This document shows, one piece after another, positions 45,278-53,170 of a stretch of 64,000 nt of DNA. Position 1 is the stretch's first letter. Every line of letters starts with the position of its first letter. The stretch comes from JACMLX01 sp031374935 (lineage in GTDB: Bacteria; Gemmatimonadota; Gemmatimonadetes; Gemmatimonadales; Gemmatimonadaceae): positions 62,001-126,000 of the forward strand of contig JANMHB010000025.1 in NCBI GenBank assembly GCA_031374935.1, in the 5' to 3' direction. Both the position numbers and the translations under genes were made by a program. Below the pieces are notes generated by a model. The model was not told where the DNA came from, ran no database searches, and saw nothing but the letters and a program-made list of their open reading frames with translations.

Positions 45278-46930
45278 CTATGGACGGAAGCGCAGCACCG
45301 TCACCGAGTACTTGACGAAGGAGTGATCAAACGATCCGGTTGCCGCGCCGAGCGCCTTCGACGGAGCATTCGACAGATCTGGCGCCGGATTGATGCGCTC
45401 GTTGTACAGCACATCGGTGGTCTCCAGTGACTCGGCATCGAGGACATCGGCGGAGACCTGCATGGTCTTCGTCAGCCCGGCGAGGTTGATGCGGACGTCG
45501 ATCGGCGCGCCCGTCTTGTTGATCGCCAGCACGCTGATCGTGCCGTCCTCGTGGCGCGTGGCGTAGGTGCTGAGCGTCGTCGCGTTCGGCAGGGGCGATT
45601 CGACGGGCAACAGGCGGTTGCCGACGGATTTCCACATTTTGACGGCGTAGTACTGTGGGGCGCGCTTGCCGTTGCTTGCATCGATCAGGCCGTAGTCGGT
45701 GCCGTTGCCGGCGCGTCCGTTGGCGAGGTTCCATTGATTCGCCATGGTGGCGCCGTTCACGGCCAGCTGGCCGATCATGTCGGCGATGAACAGCGCGTTG
45801 GCGGCGCGTGTCATCAGCTGCGCGTTGTCCAGGTCCTGAAACGCCGCCAGGTTGTATTCCGTCACCGCAATGGGAATTCTGCGGCGTGTGGCAAGGCGAT
45901 CCATCGCGGCATGGGTCGTCGAGAAGATTTCCTTCCAAAGCGCCTGCGGCTTGTCGAGAATGGCCGCGGCGTTGGCCGGCTGCTTGTCGAAGCCGTAGCT
46001 GTGGATGATGTAGAAATCGAGATTCGCTCCGCCGATCTCGATCACCTTGTTCCCCCAGTCCGACCAGTCGCCGGGCCGCGGCACCCCGACCGCCCCGACG
46101 AGGATCGTCGAGTCGACCGCACGCATCGCCTTGCGGAACTCGAGATAGCCTTCCCGCCGGGCCTCTCCACGACCCTTTCCGAGCATGTATTCGCTGGCGT
46201 CGCAGGTCCAGACTTCTTCCCAGCCCCAGCTGATGCAGTTGCTGCCGCCGAAGCCGGGCTTGGCGCCGTAGACCTCGTTGCCGAACTCCCAGAGCTTGAT
46301 GTAGAAGGGCTCCGGATTGCCCTTTGACGCCCGCAGCTGTGCCCAGTCGCGGACCCGTTTCCAGTCGCGGCCACGCACGTCCAGCCCGATCACCGTGGTG
46401 TCGTTGACCGAACCATTGAAGAACGCCACCAGCGCGGCGGCTTCCTTCGATGTGCCGTTGAACGAGACCGTCCAGATGGCCTCGCCGCCGGTCGCCTTCA
46501 CGAAGTTGAGAAAGTCCGTCGGCTTCGACGCCCAGGTCCAGAAGCAGCCGTTGCTGTCACCGTTCTCGCACTTCAGCCAATCGTAGTGGTTGGCCCAGCT
46601 GCCGCCCGGCAGCCGGAGAAACGGCTTGCCCAGCGCCGCGGTGGTCGCGCGGTTTCGTCCGTCGGCCAGCTGCGACGGATTCACCCATGCGGGAACGTTG
46701 GTGCCAAACAGCCGTGGATCGAGCGGCCTGCCCGCGTCCGTCGCGCGCACGGTGACGATCGACCGTCCGTCAGCGGTGGTGGTCCCAGCAGGCGGCGTCG
46801 AGGTGGGCGACGGCACGGAGTCGGCGTTCGACGCTGCCACTTCGGGTGAGGCACATCCGGCAAGCGCCAGCAGGAGGGACAGGCCGACGGACCGGGCGAC
46901 TCGGTGGGACCTGAGCGAGATCATGGGCAT
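45278..46930 (-). CDS. GH51-like glycoside hydrolase lipoprotein
   Basis: A 550-residue lipoprotein (lipobox Cys26 in ALAGC; a second Met two codons on is also possible). The TIM-barrel carries Glu219 in WEFGNEVYG (acid/base position) and Glu358 in VTEYNL (nucleophile position), the arrangement of clan A enzymes such as alpha-L-arabinofuranosidases. A C-terminal beta-sandwich (TYATRHEDGTISVLAINKTGAPIDVRI) completes the family pattern. It probably trims surface or extracellular polysaccharide. It lies between glycosyltransferase genes, so it may belong to the same glycan system. Confidence 0.82.
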   Translation of the reverse strand: MPMISLRSHRVARSVGLSLLLALAGCASPEVAASNADSVPSPTSTPPAGTTTADGRSIVTVRATDAGRPLDPRLFGTNVPAWVNPSQLADGRNRATTAALGKPFLRLPGGSWANHYDWLKCENGDSNGCFWTWASKPTDFLNFVKATGGEAIWTVSFNGTSKEAAALVAFFNGSVNDTTVIGLDVRGRDWKRVRDWAQLRASKGNPEPFYIKLWEFGNEVYGAKPGFGGSNCISWGWEEVWTCDASEYMLGKGRGEARREGYLEFRKAMRAVDSTILVGAVGVPRPGDWSDWGNKVIEIGGANLDFYIIHSYGFDKQPANAAAILDKPQALWKEIFSTTHAAMDRLATRRRIPIAVTEYNLAAFQDLDNAQLMTRAANALFIADMIGQLAVNGATMANQWNLANGRAGNGTDYGLIDASNGKRAPQYYAVKMWKSVGNRLLPVESPLPNATTLSTYATRHEDGTISVLAINKTGAPIDVRINLAGLTKTMQVSADVLDAESLETTDVLYNERINPAPDLSNAPSKALGAATGSFDHSFVKYSVTVLRFRP

Positions 46931-46964
46931 GAAGACTGAAGTGGTCCTGCGGTTGAAACGTATT

Positions 46965-47975
46965 TCAGGTCGAGCGTGTCAACACGGCGCGCAATGCGTC
47001 CCACGATCCGAGCTGATCGCGCGCGCCTTCAAGATATCGCAGCTTGTACAAGCCGCTCAGCGCAACCAGCCCAGCCTGCCGCGCCGGTCGCCCAGGCAGG
47101 GCGTAAAACACGCTGGCCGTCCGACGGAGCAGCTCCCGGACCACAGCCCCGCGGGCTTCGGCGGATAAGGCGAGATCGGCCACCCGTTGCACGGCTCGCC
47201 GGCGCGAGGTGTACCCTTCGCCGACGATCGACCATGGCGCGTGGCCTCGCTGCGCGCGCACCACGTCCAGCTTTCCATACGAGTACGGTACGCGCAGCCA
47301 CGACTCGAAGGTGCGCACGGGCCGGTGCAGTGCCGCCGGCATGGCGTCGAACCGAAAGAAGACGCCACAGTCGCGCTCCATCCGTGCCGCCAGCTCGACG
47401 TCTTCCTGTCGGGTGAATCCCTCGTCAAACCCACCGACGGCCAGCACGTGCTTCCGCCTGACCGAGGCGTTGCCGGTGTAGAAATTGTGCGCGCCACAGG
47501 TCTCTTCCGGCCAGATGCCCTTGGCCCAGCTTTCGTACTGCTTGCGCAGCATGGAATGCTCCCACGCAATCCAGACCGATTCCCGTCCTTCGAGTGACGG
47601 GTCCGGAGACATCGGGCCGATCAGGACGAGTTTGTCCTCGCGCTGGTGTCGTCGGGCATGGGCTTCGAGACAGGTCGGCAGCGGTTCCACGTCATCGTCG
47701 ATGAAGACGATGACCTCGCCGCAGGCTTCCTCCACCCCGCGGTTTCTGGCGCGGGCAGGCCCGGCATTGGTCTGGAAGAACGGGCGCAGACGGAATGGCA
47801 GCGGCTCGCCGGACCACTTGGACAACATCGCGTCGGTGCCGTCCGTGGAACCGTCCGAGACCACGATGACCTCGAAGTCTCCGTCCACCATATGCTGGCG
47901 CTTGAGTGCCTGCAGGGTCACCAGCAGGCTGTCGCGCCGATTGTACGTCGGGATCACAACGCTCAGGAAGGGCAT
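46965..47975 (-). CDS. Glycosyltransferase family 2 protein
   Basis: A 336-residue GT-A enzyme from the ATG at 47973-47975. N-terminal SVVIPTYNRRDSLLVTLQAL, VSDGSTDGT, NAGPARARNRG and the metal-binding VFIDDDVEP (Asp-x-Asp) are standard GT2 features. FYTGNASVRRKHVLAVGGFDEGFTRQEDVELAARM is the acceptor/catalytic segment. No transmembrane helix is obvious. It is 34 bases before the GH51-like gene in the minus-strand order and may be co-transcribed with it. Confidence 0.92.
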   Translation of the reverse strand: MPFLSVVIPTYNRRDSLLVTLQALKRQHMVDGDFEVIVVSDGSTDGTDAMLSKWSGEPLPFRLRPFFQTNAGPARARNRGVEEACGEVIVFIDDDVEPLPTCLEAHARRHQREDKLVLIGPMSPDPSLEGRESVWIAWEHSMLRKQYESWAKGIWPEETCGAHNFYTGNASVRRKHVLAVGGFDEGFTRQEDVELAARMERDCGVFFRFDAMPAALHRPVRTFESWLRVPYSYGKLDVVRAQRGHAPWSIVGEGYTSRRRAVQRVADLALSAEARGAVVRELLRRTASVFYALPGRPARQAGLVALSGLYKLRYLEGARDQLGSWDALRAVLTRST

Positions 47976-48353
47976 CGTGGACGTCACGCCGGGGTCACCG
48001 CGACCGCCCGTACAGCGGCAACGCATGGCAGCGTGACGTCGGGGCAAGGAACGGCGATCGGTTCGATATCGGCATCTGGGTGAGGTACACGTCGTTCAGC
48101 GACCCGCAGGGCACTGTCCATCGAGCGGGAGGCGGCCATGTCCCAGAGCCGTCACCGCAAGATAGACCATCACCTGGCGCACTTCGCAACCTGTCAGGCA
48201 GAACCGCTCCACGCGTTCGTTGTCCGGCAAATATCGCTCCATCCCTGACCGGGCGTGAACTGCTCCCGCCACGGGAGGGAAACAGTCGGCCACGGTGGAG
48301 GATAGCCGGAGCGAACGCCGGTGCCGGCCCTCACGGGTGCGGTCGCCGCCTCG
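47976..48353. other. 378-base gap between kelch and GT2 genes
   Basis: No convincing gene. A short hairpin CTCCCG-CCA-CGGGAG lies at 48263-48277 and may end the kelch transcript. A minus-strand frame (48096-48293) could code about 65 residues but lacks a ribosome-binding site or any recognisable feature. The rest shows nothing I can assign. Confidence 0.45.
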
Positions 48354-49463
48354 TCACTTGCCGCAGTCTCTCAGCGGCACACGGATCGCGGCGGGGGTGA
48401 CTCGCTGCCCCGCCTCCATGCCGCCAATCAGCCACCCCGCATCACCGACGATGCTCATCCCGCGATGATCCATCGTCGGCGTCGCGAGGGCCGGCAGGGT
48501 TTGCCAGGCGCGGCGGCGCGGATCGAACGACAACACCAGCGGACTGGGCTGGCTGGGGCGCGCATCGTACCCGATGCCGTTGTAGTTGTATGGGTTGTCG
48601 GTGCCACCCGCGAAGACGACCTGCGATCCACAGCGGGCGACGGCGGCGCGGTAGAGGGCCGGTCCGGGATGGGCACCGCCCGCCCGCCAGTCGATCACCG
48701 TCGGCTTCTTCCGGTCGATCGTCCCGACCCAGACCTGCGGCGCGACACGGTATTTGGTGACTGCGTTCTGCGGCACCGCGCCGTCGACATACACAATCGT
48801 CTGTCCGGCGATCCCCCCGCTGTGCCCGAAGACGCCGCTGCCGACGATCGGCGACGCGGCGAACCACGCATCGCGCACGGTGTCGTACAACTGCACCAGC
48901 TGGACATTGGCAGTATCGTGCCATCCCGAGATCAAATAGACCAGCGAATCGCGATAGACCACGCTGACCGCGTCGTCCACCGCCACCGGGATGTCAGCCC
49001 CGCTCGACCAGAGATTGAGCCGCGGTTCCAGAATGTCGACGTTCGCCACCGACCGTTCTGCGCCGGTGGAATCGACCGTATACCCGCCAAAGACGAAGAG
49101 TCGACCGCGCACCACCTGCGCCGTGGCCGCGAGACGACCGACTGCGCCGGGCACAGCCGACATCGTGCGCCAACGCGGACTTCCAGGAGACCAGGCGTGC
49201 GCGCGGCGGGTGATGCCACTCCACCGTTTCGTGCTGTCCATGCCGAGGACGGAAAAGACCCAGGGTGCGCCGTCGATCACGCCGCTGGCCGTCGCGGCGT
49301 TGGTCACCGGAATGGGCAGGGCAGGGACAACTTGGGCGACGCAGCGATCACGCGCCCCAAGTGTGATGACGCACAGCACGAGCAGCGGCCGCAACGTACG
49401 GGTCGAATGACGCGATGAACCCGCGTGCGTCAGCGCGGCTGTGTGGTGCGACGGATGGCGCAT
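48354..49463 (-). CDS. Exported kelch-type beta-propeller protein
   Basis: A 369-residue protein with a signal-like hydrophobic stretch (residues about 25-44, ending CVAQ). Kelch-like repeats follow: LFVFGGYTVDS, LVYLISGWHDTANVQLVQLYDTVRDAWFAASPI, QVVFAGGTDNPYNYNGIGYD and PLVLSFDPRRRAWQTLPALATPTMDHRGMSIVGDAGWLIGGMEAG. Kelch propellers bind glycans or proteins or carry galactose oxidase chemistry; no copper ligands can be assigned. It sits beside polysaccharide genes, which fits a glycan-binding role (inference). The 5' end is uncertain; a start a little downstream is possible. Confidence 0.82.
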   Translation of the reverse strand: MRHPSHHTAALTHAGSSRHSTRTLRPLLVLCVITLGARDRCVAQVVPALPIPVTNAATASGVIDGAPWVFSVLGMDSTKRWSGITRRAHAWSPGSPRWRTMSAVPGAVGRLAATAQVVRGRLFVFGGYTVDSTGAERSVANVDILEPRLNLWSSGADIPVAVDDAVSVVYRDSLVYLISGWHDTANVQLVQLYDTVRDAWFAASPIVGSGVFGHSGGIAGQTIVYVDGAVPQNAVTKYRVAPQVWVGTIDRKKPTVIDWRAGGAHPGPALYRAAVARCGSQVVFAGGTDNPYNYNGIGYDARPSQPSPLVLSFDPRRRAWQTLPALATPTMDHRGMSIVGDAGWLIGGMEAGQRVTPAAIRVPLRDCGK

Positions 49464-49520
49464 GCCCGCAACGTAGCGCGCCCGACTGCGCAGCAGGATG
49501 CCCGGCCGCGCAGCGCTGCG

Positions 49521-50009
49521 TCAGGCGCCAGGTTCGCGCGCCTTGAGTCCTTTCTGATACGTCGTGTAGACGAACACGGGAAGGTCCAGGTCGCCAAGAT
49601 GCTTCTCGATCACGGGGCGGACATCGGTCCACTCGAGGCTGCCGGCTCCAGTGGCCAGGCGCGGTAGCGCGAGGCTGCGGACGTGGTCCTTCTCGAGTTC
49701 ATGCCGGAGCCGCTTGAGCGCGTGACTCAGATGCGCCAGCGTGGCGCGACCTGATGATTGCGATGCGTACTCCCCCTCCTGCGTCATCAGATTGTAGATC
49801 GTCCGGCCCTCGGCGTTGCGGAACGTCCAGAGTTCGCCGGGATTCGGGTGTGTCTGGTGCGCGTAGTGCCGAAAGTCCTTCGCCATCGATGGCCAGAGCT
49901 CACGCAGCGCACGCGCCAGCCCGACATCGAAGTGATCATTGGGGGACACGCCGTGGGCAATGGCCTGCGCGTCGCTGAGAAGAATGTCGCCCTGCACCTC
50001 GTGGATCAT
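49521..50009 (-). CDS. Macrodomain (ADP-ribose-binding) protein
   Basis: A 162-residue single-domain protein from the ATG at 50007-50009. It matches the ALC1/TARG1-like macrodomain branch: MIHEVQGDILLSDAQAIAHGVSPNDHFDVGLARAL at the N-terminus, TIYNLMTQ, and LALPRLATGAGSLEW where TARG1 has its catalytic Asp loop. A Lys follows the first helix (SMAKDF), but the Asp position is Gly or Ser. It may therefore bind ADP-ribose without removing it. A palindromic operator-like site lies about 100 bases upstream. No toxin partner is adjacent. Confidence 0.85.
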   Translation of the reverse strand: MIHEVQGDILLSDAQAIAHGVSPNDHFDVGLARALRELWPSMAKDFRHYAHQTHPNPGELWTFRNAEGRTIYNLMTQEGEYASQSSGRATLAHLSHALKRLRHELEKDHVRSLALPRLATGAGSLEWTDVRPVIEKHLGDLDLPVFVYTTYQKGLKAREPGA

Positions 50010-50500
50010 TCGTGCTCCGTGAGATGGCTCGACCGCTGAAGCAGTGTTGGTATCACACTGGCTGATTCCGGAATGTCCTTCAGCAGACGTCAACTGCTGT
50101 CCGGGCAGCACCTGACAGTCTGTCAGGTATTCGTGGGGGCCTCGCGGGCGCTGCACGTGCAGCGCCGGCAAGATCATTCGGTGCGCCGGGCTTCCCGTGC
50201 GGCGTCAGGCTGACGCGAATGGAGCGACGTCGGCACCGCCGTTTCGTCAGTTCGCGCATTGCACCAGACCCACTCACCGATGGTGTCGCGCGCCAGCAGG
50301 CGACTTGCCAATGTCGCGGACTCGGTCGCCTGCGCGTTCTGCGACGGGGATTCGTCGACAACGCGGTGACGTCGCGCGGAGGATGACAGGGCAAGTCTCT
50401 GGACGAAGGGACGAGGCAAGCCCGGTCCGCTGCAGCCCTGGCTCGGGCAGTGGGTCGCGGCAGCCGATAGTTCGATGGGGCCCGTCCGCGGCACGATGGA
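50010..50500. other. 491-base gap with operator-like palindrome
   Basis: No protein-like frame stands out; the open frames here are low-quality. The one clear element is the palindrome at 50110-50128. A GTGTGATACC string on the minus strand (about 50049-50058) could be a -10 region for the macrodomain gene. Nothing else is assigned. Confidence 0.4.
50110..50128. promoter_or_regulatory. Perfect palindrome ACCTGACA-GTC-TGTCAGGT
   Basis: Eight-base arms are exactly complementary around a three-base centre. It is about 100 bases upstream of the macrodomain gene and in non-coding sequence. The size and symmetry are typical of TetR- or GntR-type operators. The regulator is not in the immediate neighbourhood. 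Confidence 0.45.
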
Positions 50501-50968
50501 CTACGGGCTTCCGCCCACTCGACGGGTTGTCACGCTCGTGACGATGCGCCCGAGCCGGGTGAGACTCAGCCCGTCAATGAGCACCGGTTGATGCTGCGGT
50601 CGATATACCACGCGGAAGAGTGAGTCGATTCGCGCGTGCTGCGCCGAGTCCCGGTAGGTGGTGATCTCGAGCAGATCCCATGTGGAGTCGGCAGGAGTGC
50701 CGCGCAGCAGGACGAAATCCTCGAGATGTCCTGCTGCGCGCGCGCGCGCGTCCATTGCGAACCAATTGCGTTCGATGAACTGCGCCAGCTGTTCCACGCG
50801 CCCCGGTTGTGCCTTGAGGTAGGTCAGCTGCCAGATGCTGCCGCTCGGCGCCGGGCCGGGTTGCGCCCGCAGCAGAGGCGCCGCCAGTGTCAGCGCGAGG
50901 CCGAGTGCCAGCAGGGCACCACGATCGTATCCGCCGCGGTGCCGGCAGTCAGTCGCGCTCGTGCGCAT
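50501..50968 (-). CDS. Exported protein of unknown function
   Basis: A 155-residue protein from the ATG at 50966-50968 with a signal peptide (GALLALGLALTLAAPLLRAQ). The mature part begins with IWQLTYLKAQPGRVEQLAQFIERNWFAMDARARAAGHLEDFVLL, which resembles a ferredoxin-like dimeric alpha-beta barrel fold, but no catalytic residues are seen. The open frame extends much further upstream without coding character. It diverges from the small exported protein at 51370. Confidence 0.65.
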   Translation of the reverse strand: MRTSATDCRHRGGYDRGALLALGLALTLAAPLLRAQPGPAPSGSIWQLTYLKAQPGRVEQLAQFIERNWFAMDARARAAGHLEDFVLLRGTPADSTWDLLEITTYRDSAQHARIDSLFRVVYRPQHQPVLIDGLSLTRLGRIVTSVTTRRVGGSP

Positions 50969-51369
50969 CGTCGCGCGACTCGTCACCTTGCCGCATCGCG
51001 GCACGAAGCGCGCGCCGATTCGCGACGACTCGCGGCGCAGTACGGACTCAGACCGTTCGCAGCAGTTGTCTCTTGTGGCATGAGCGGGTCGCGGGCAAGA
51101 AAAGCGGTGGCAGGGCAGGTCTCGATCTCGCAGTGCTGCAGAATCGCCCGGTTGTCTCCGTTTTGGAAGGAACCGGCTGCGCAGCGGGTGTGCCGAGGCG
51201 AGTGGAACCTTCGGACTCATCCGTCGTACGGAGGGCGGACGAGCGGCAGGGCCGCTCGCACCGTCGGGGCCGCATACGCGTCGATGGCGCCGCGTTACTT
51301 TCTGCCCGTGGTGCCACCGCACGCACGGTCCAACCCCTGATCCGGAGCTGTCACTTGATCGTGAACCCC
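50969..51369. other. 401-base divergent intergenic region
   Basis: It lies between two divergent genes for small exported proteins. Frames through it are extensions of neighbouring genes and lack codon bias and start signals. I see no repeat, RNA or operator that I can support. Confidence 0.35.
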
Positions 51370-51801
51370 ATGCGCCACGCGCTCCGTGCGGCTGCGCTGC
51401 TGGTTGTCGTTGCGCTGCCGCTGGCAGGTCAGAAGAAGGCGAAGGCATCACCGGCCGCGACCGCAGCCGAGCCTGAGCTGATCGGCATTTGGAGCGGCTC
51501 GGCAACCGTGCCCCTCGGCGACAGCACGATCGTGGTGCCGGTGACCTACACCTTCACGCAGAGTGGACCGACGGTGGCCGGTACGGCGATGGTGCCAGGC
51601 CAGGGCTCGGGCCCGATCGGACACGTGATGCGTGACGGCAGCCGGCTGCGCTTTCGGGTCACTGCGCCGGAAGGCAAGCTGCTCGAACATGATGGCCAGT
51701 TTTCCGGCGACGGTCTGATCGAGGGAATGGTGAACTTGAACAATCAGCCTGTCGCGAAGTTCCGGATCACGCCACGCAAGGCGCCGGTGCCGGCGAAGTA
51801 G
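51370..51801 (+). CDS. Small exported protein of unknown function
   Basis: A 143-residue protein from ATG 51370 (GTG 51361 is three codons upstream). A signal peptide (residues about 4-23, ending LAGQ) precedes a Lys/Ala linker and a beta-rich domain: ELIGIWSGSATVPLGDSTIVVPVTYTFTQSGPTVAGTAMV and GLIEGMVNLNNQPVAKFRITP. It looks like a lipocalin- or beta-sandwich-like small domain, but no family is certain. It converges on the PqiA-like gene two bases away. Confidence 0.68.
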   Translation: MRHALRAAALLVVVALPLAGQKKAKASPAATAAEPELIGIWSGSATVPLGDSTIVVPVTYTFTQSGPTVAGTAMVPGQGSGPIGHVMRDGSRLRFRVTAPEGKLLEHDGQFSGDGLIEGMVNLNNQPVAKFRITPRKAPVPAK

Positions 51802-51803
51802 CG

Positions 51804-52325
51804 TCAGCGCTCCGCGGCCGTAGCGGCTGCCGCGGATGATGGCGGGTCGATGTGAAGCAGCTGGAACGCCGCATTCGATACGAGGCAATACGCGGCGAAG
51901 TAGTAGAAACCCAGGCCCGCGATCGCCGACAGGTTGGCGGTGCCCTTGGCCACGAGCAGGGCGATCAGCATGCCGACCGCGAAGACATCGGCCATCGACC
52001 ATTTGCTGATGGCCTGCACCAGCAGGTAGAGCCGATGCGAGAGTGCCGACCCGCGCCGCGCGAAGATCGGGACCAGCAGTGCGGCCTTGGTGAGGGGAAT
52101 CAGCACGCTGAAGAGCAGGATCAGTCCTGCCACGAACAGATTGCCCGAGGCACGCAGGCTCTGAATGGCGCCGACGACGCTGCGCGTTTCGTTGGTCAGC
52201 TGTCGCGTGACGCCGAAGAGGTCCATCGTGGCGCGAATGGTCAGCGCGGGTAGCGTGAGCCCTGGCCAGAGAAGCGCCAGCGAAACGAGCGCGAGGAAAA
52301 TCGCGAGGCGGTTGCGGAGAGACAT
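51804..52325 (-). CDS. PqiA-like integral membrane protein
   Basis: A 173-residue membrane protein with four hydrophobic segments. The family pattern is clear in GNLFVAGLILLFSVLIPLTKAALL and KWSMADVFAVGMLIALLVAKG. PqiA (paraquat-inducible protein A) proteins work with MCE-domain partners in lipid transport across the envelope in other bacteria. Only one PqiA domain is present and no MCE gene is nearby. The C-terminus is Ala-rich. Confidence 0.87.
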   Translation of the reverse strand: MSLRNRLAIFLALVSLALLWPGLTLPALTIRATMDLFGVTRQLTNETRSVVGAIQSLRASGNLFVAGLILLFSVLIPLTKAALLVPIFARRGSALSHRLYLLVQAISKWSMADVFAVGMLIALLVAKGTANLSAIAGLGFYYFAAYCLVSNAAFQLLHIDPPSSAAAATAAER

Positions 52326-52388
52326 GGCCTCGAGCTTAACGACCGCGCGCGGTCGCGGCCAGCCGAGATGCAGCGAGCGGCGCCGAGT

Positions 52389-53114
52389 TCAACGCTTCGG
52401 TCGCGCAGTCACCCGCAGAATCCGGTCGAGCTTCGGATAGGTCGCGTCCATGAACCGATTGCCGCCACGTTCGAGCGGCCCCTGCCGGCCCTGTCGCACG
52501 CCACTGCCGGATTCCTCGCCGTACCCGCCGTAGAGGCTGTCGAGAACCGCCATCCCCTCGATCACCGTTCCGAGAATCGTGAATGGCTCGGCGTCGTTCC
52601 GCGGATTGTCGGCGAGATTCACATAGAGTTGGGTATTACGCGTGTTCCCGTGACCGGGGCCTTCGTACGAAAAGGCGACGGTGCCGCGTCGGTTGTGTGA
52701 CCGTGGCGGGTCATCAGCCAGATAGCGTCCCTTCCACGCCGCATTCACGGCGGAGTCGCCGTGCAGTCCCCATTGTGCGATGTAGCCGGTGCGGACGCGG
52801 TGGAACCGTGTGTCGTCGTAGTAGCCCACGCGAGCCAGGTTATAGAGACGATCCGCTCCGATTGGCCCCCAGGCCCGTACCAGTTCGATCACGAAGACGC
52901 CCCTGGTGGTTTCGAAGCGAAGGTGTGAGACGTCGGGTGCCGGTGCGCGCCACTCCGCCGCCGCCGGGTCGAGGAGCAGCTTGCGCGTGGCCGATGGGGC
53001 GGGAGGGGCCGATGCCGGTCGCGGGCCGCGGCACGCCGCGAGCGATAGCAGTACTGCGACGAAACAGATCGCGGGGTATCGCGTTCGTGCGCGCTGCGGC
53101 TCGCGAGTCCGCAT
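52389..53114 (-). CDS. Cyclophilin-type peptidyl-prolyl isomerase lipoprotein
   Basis: A 241-residue lipoprotein from the ATG at 53112-53114 (lipobox Cys28 in SLAAC). The cyclophilin domain (about residues 65-225) shows FETTRGVFVIEL, YYDDTRFHRVRTGYIAQWG, GTVAFSYEGPGHGNTRNTQLYVNLADN and PFTILGTVIEGMAVLDSLY. It helps fold proteins in the periplasm or at the outer membrane. The catalytic Arg of the RFHRV motif is present. It is separated from the FAD dehydrogenase gene by about 56 bases. Confidence 0.9.
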   Translation of the reverse strand: MRTREPQRARTRYPAICFVAVLLSLAACRGPRPASAPPAPSATRKLLLDPAAAEWRAPAPDVSHLRFETTRGVFVIELVRAWGPIGADRLYNLARVGYYDDTRFHRVRTGYIAQWGLHGDSAVNAAWKGRYLADDPPRSHNRRGTVAFSYEGPGHGNTRNTQLYVNLADNPRNDAEPFTILGTVIEGMAVLDSLYGGYGEESGSGVRQGRQGPLERGGNRFMDATYPKLDRILRVTARPKR

Positions 53115-53170
53115 GAAGTGCACGTCGTCGCTGGCTCGCACGATGCGCGGATGTCGTGGCTGCTGCCGCA

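Noticed and set aside
48096..48293. A 65-codon minus-strand frame between the kelch and GT2 genes
   Set aside because: No start signal or family; kept only as a note in the gap description.
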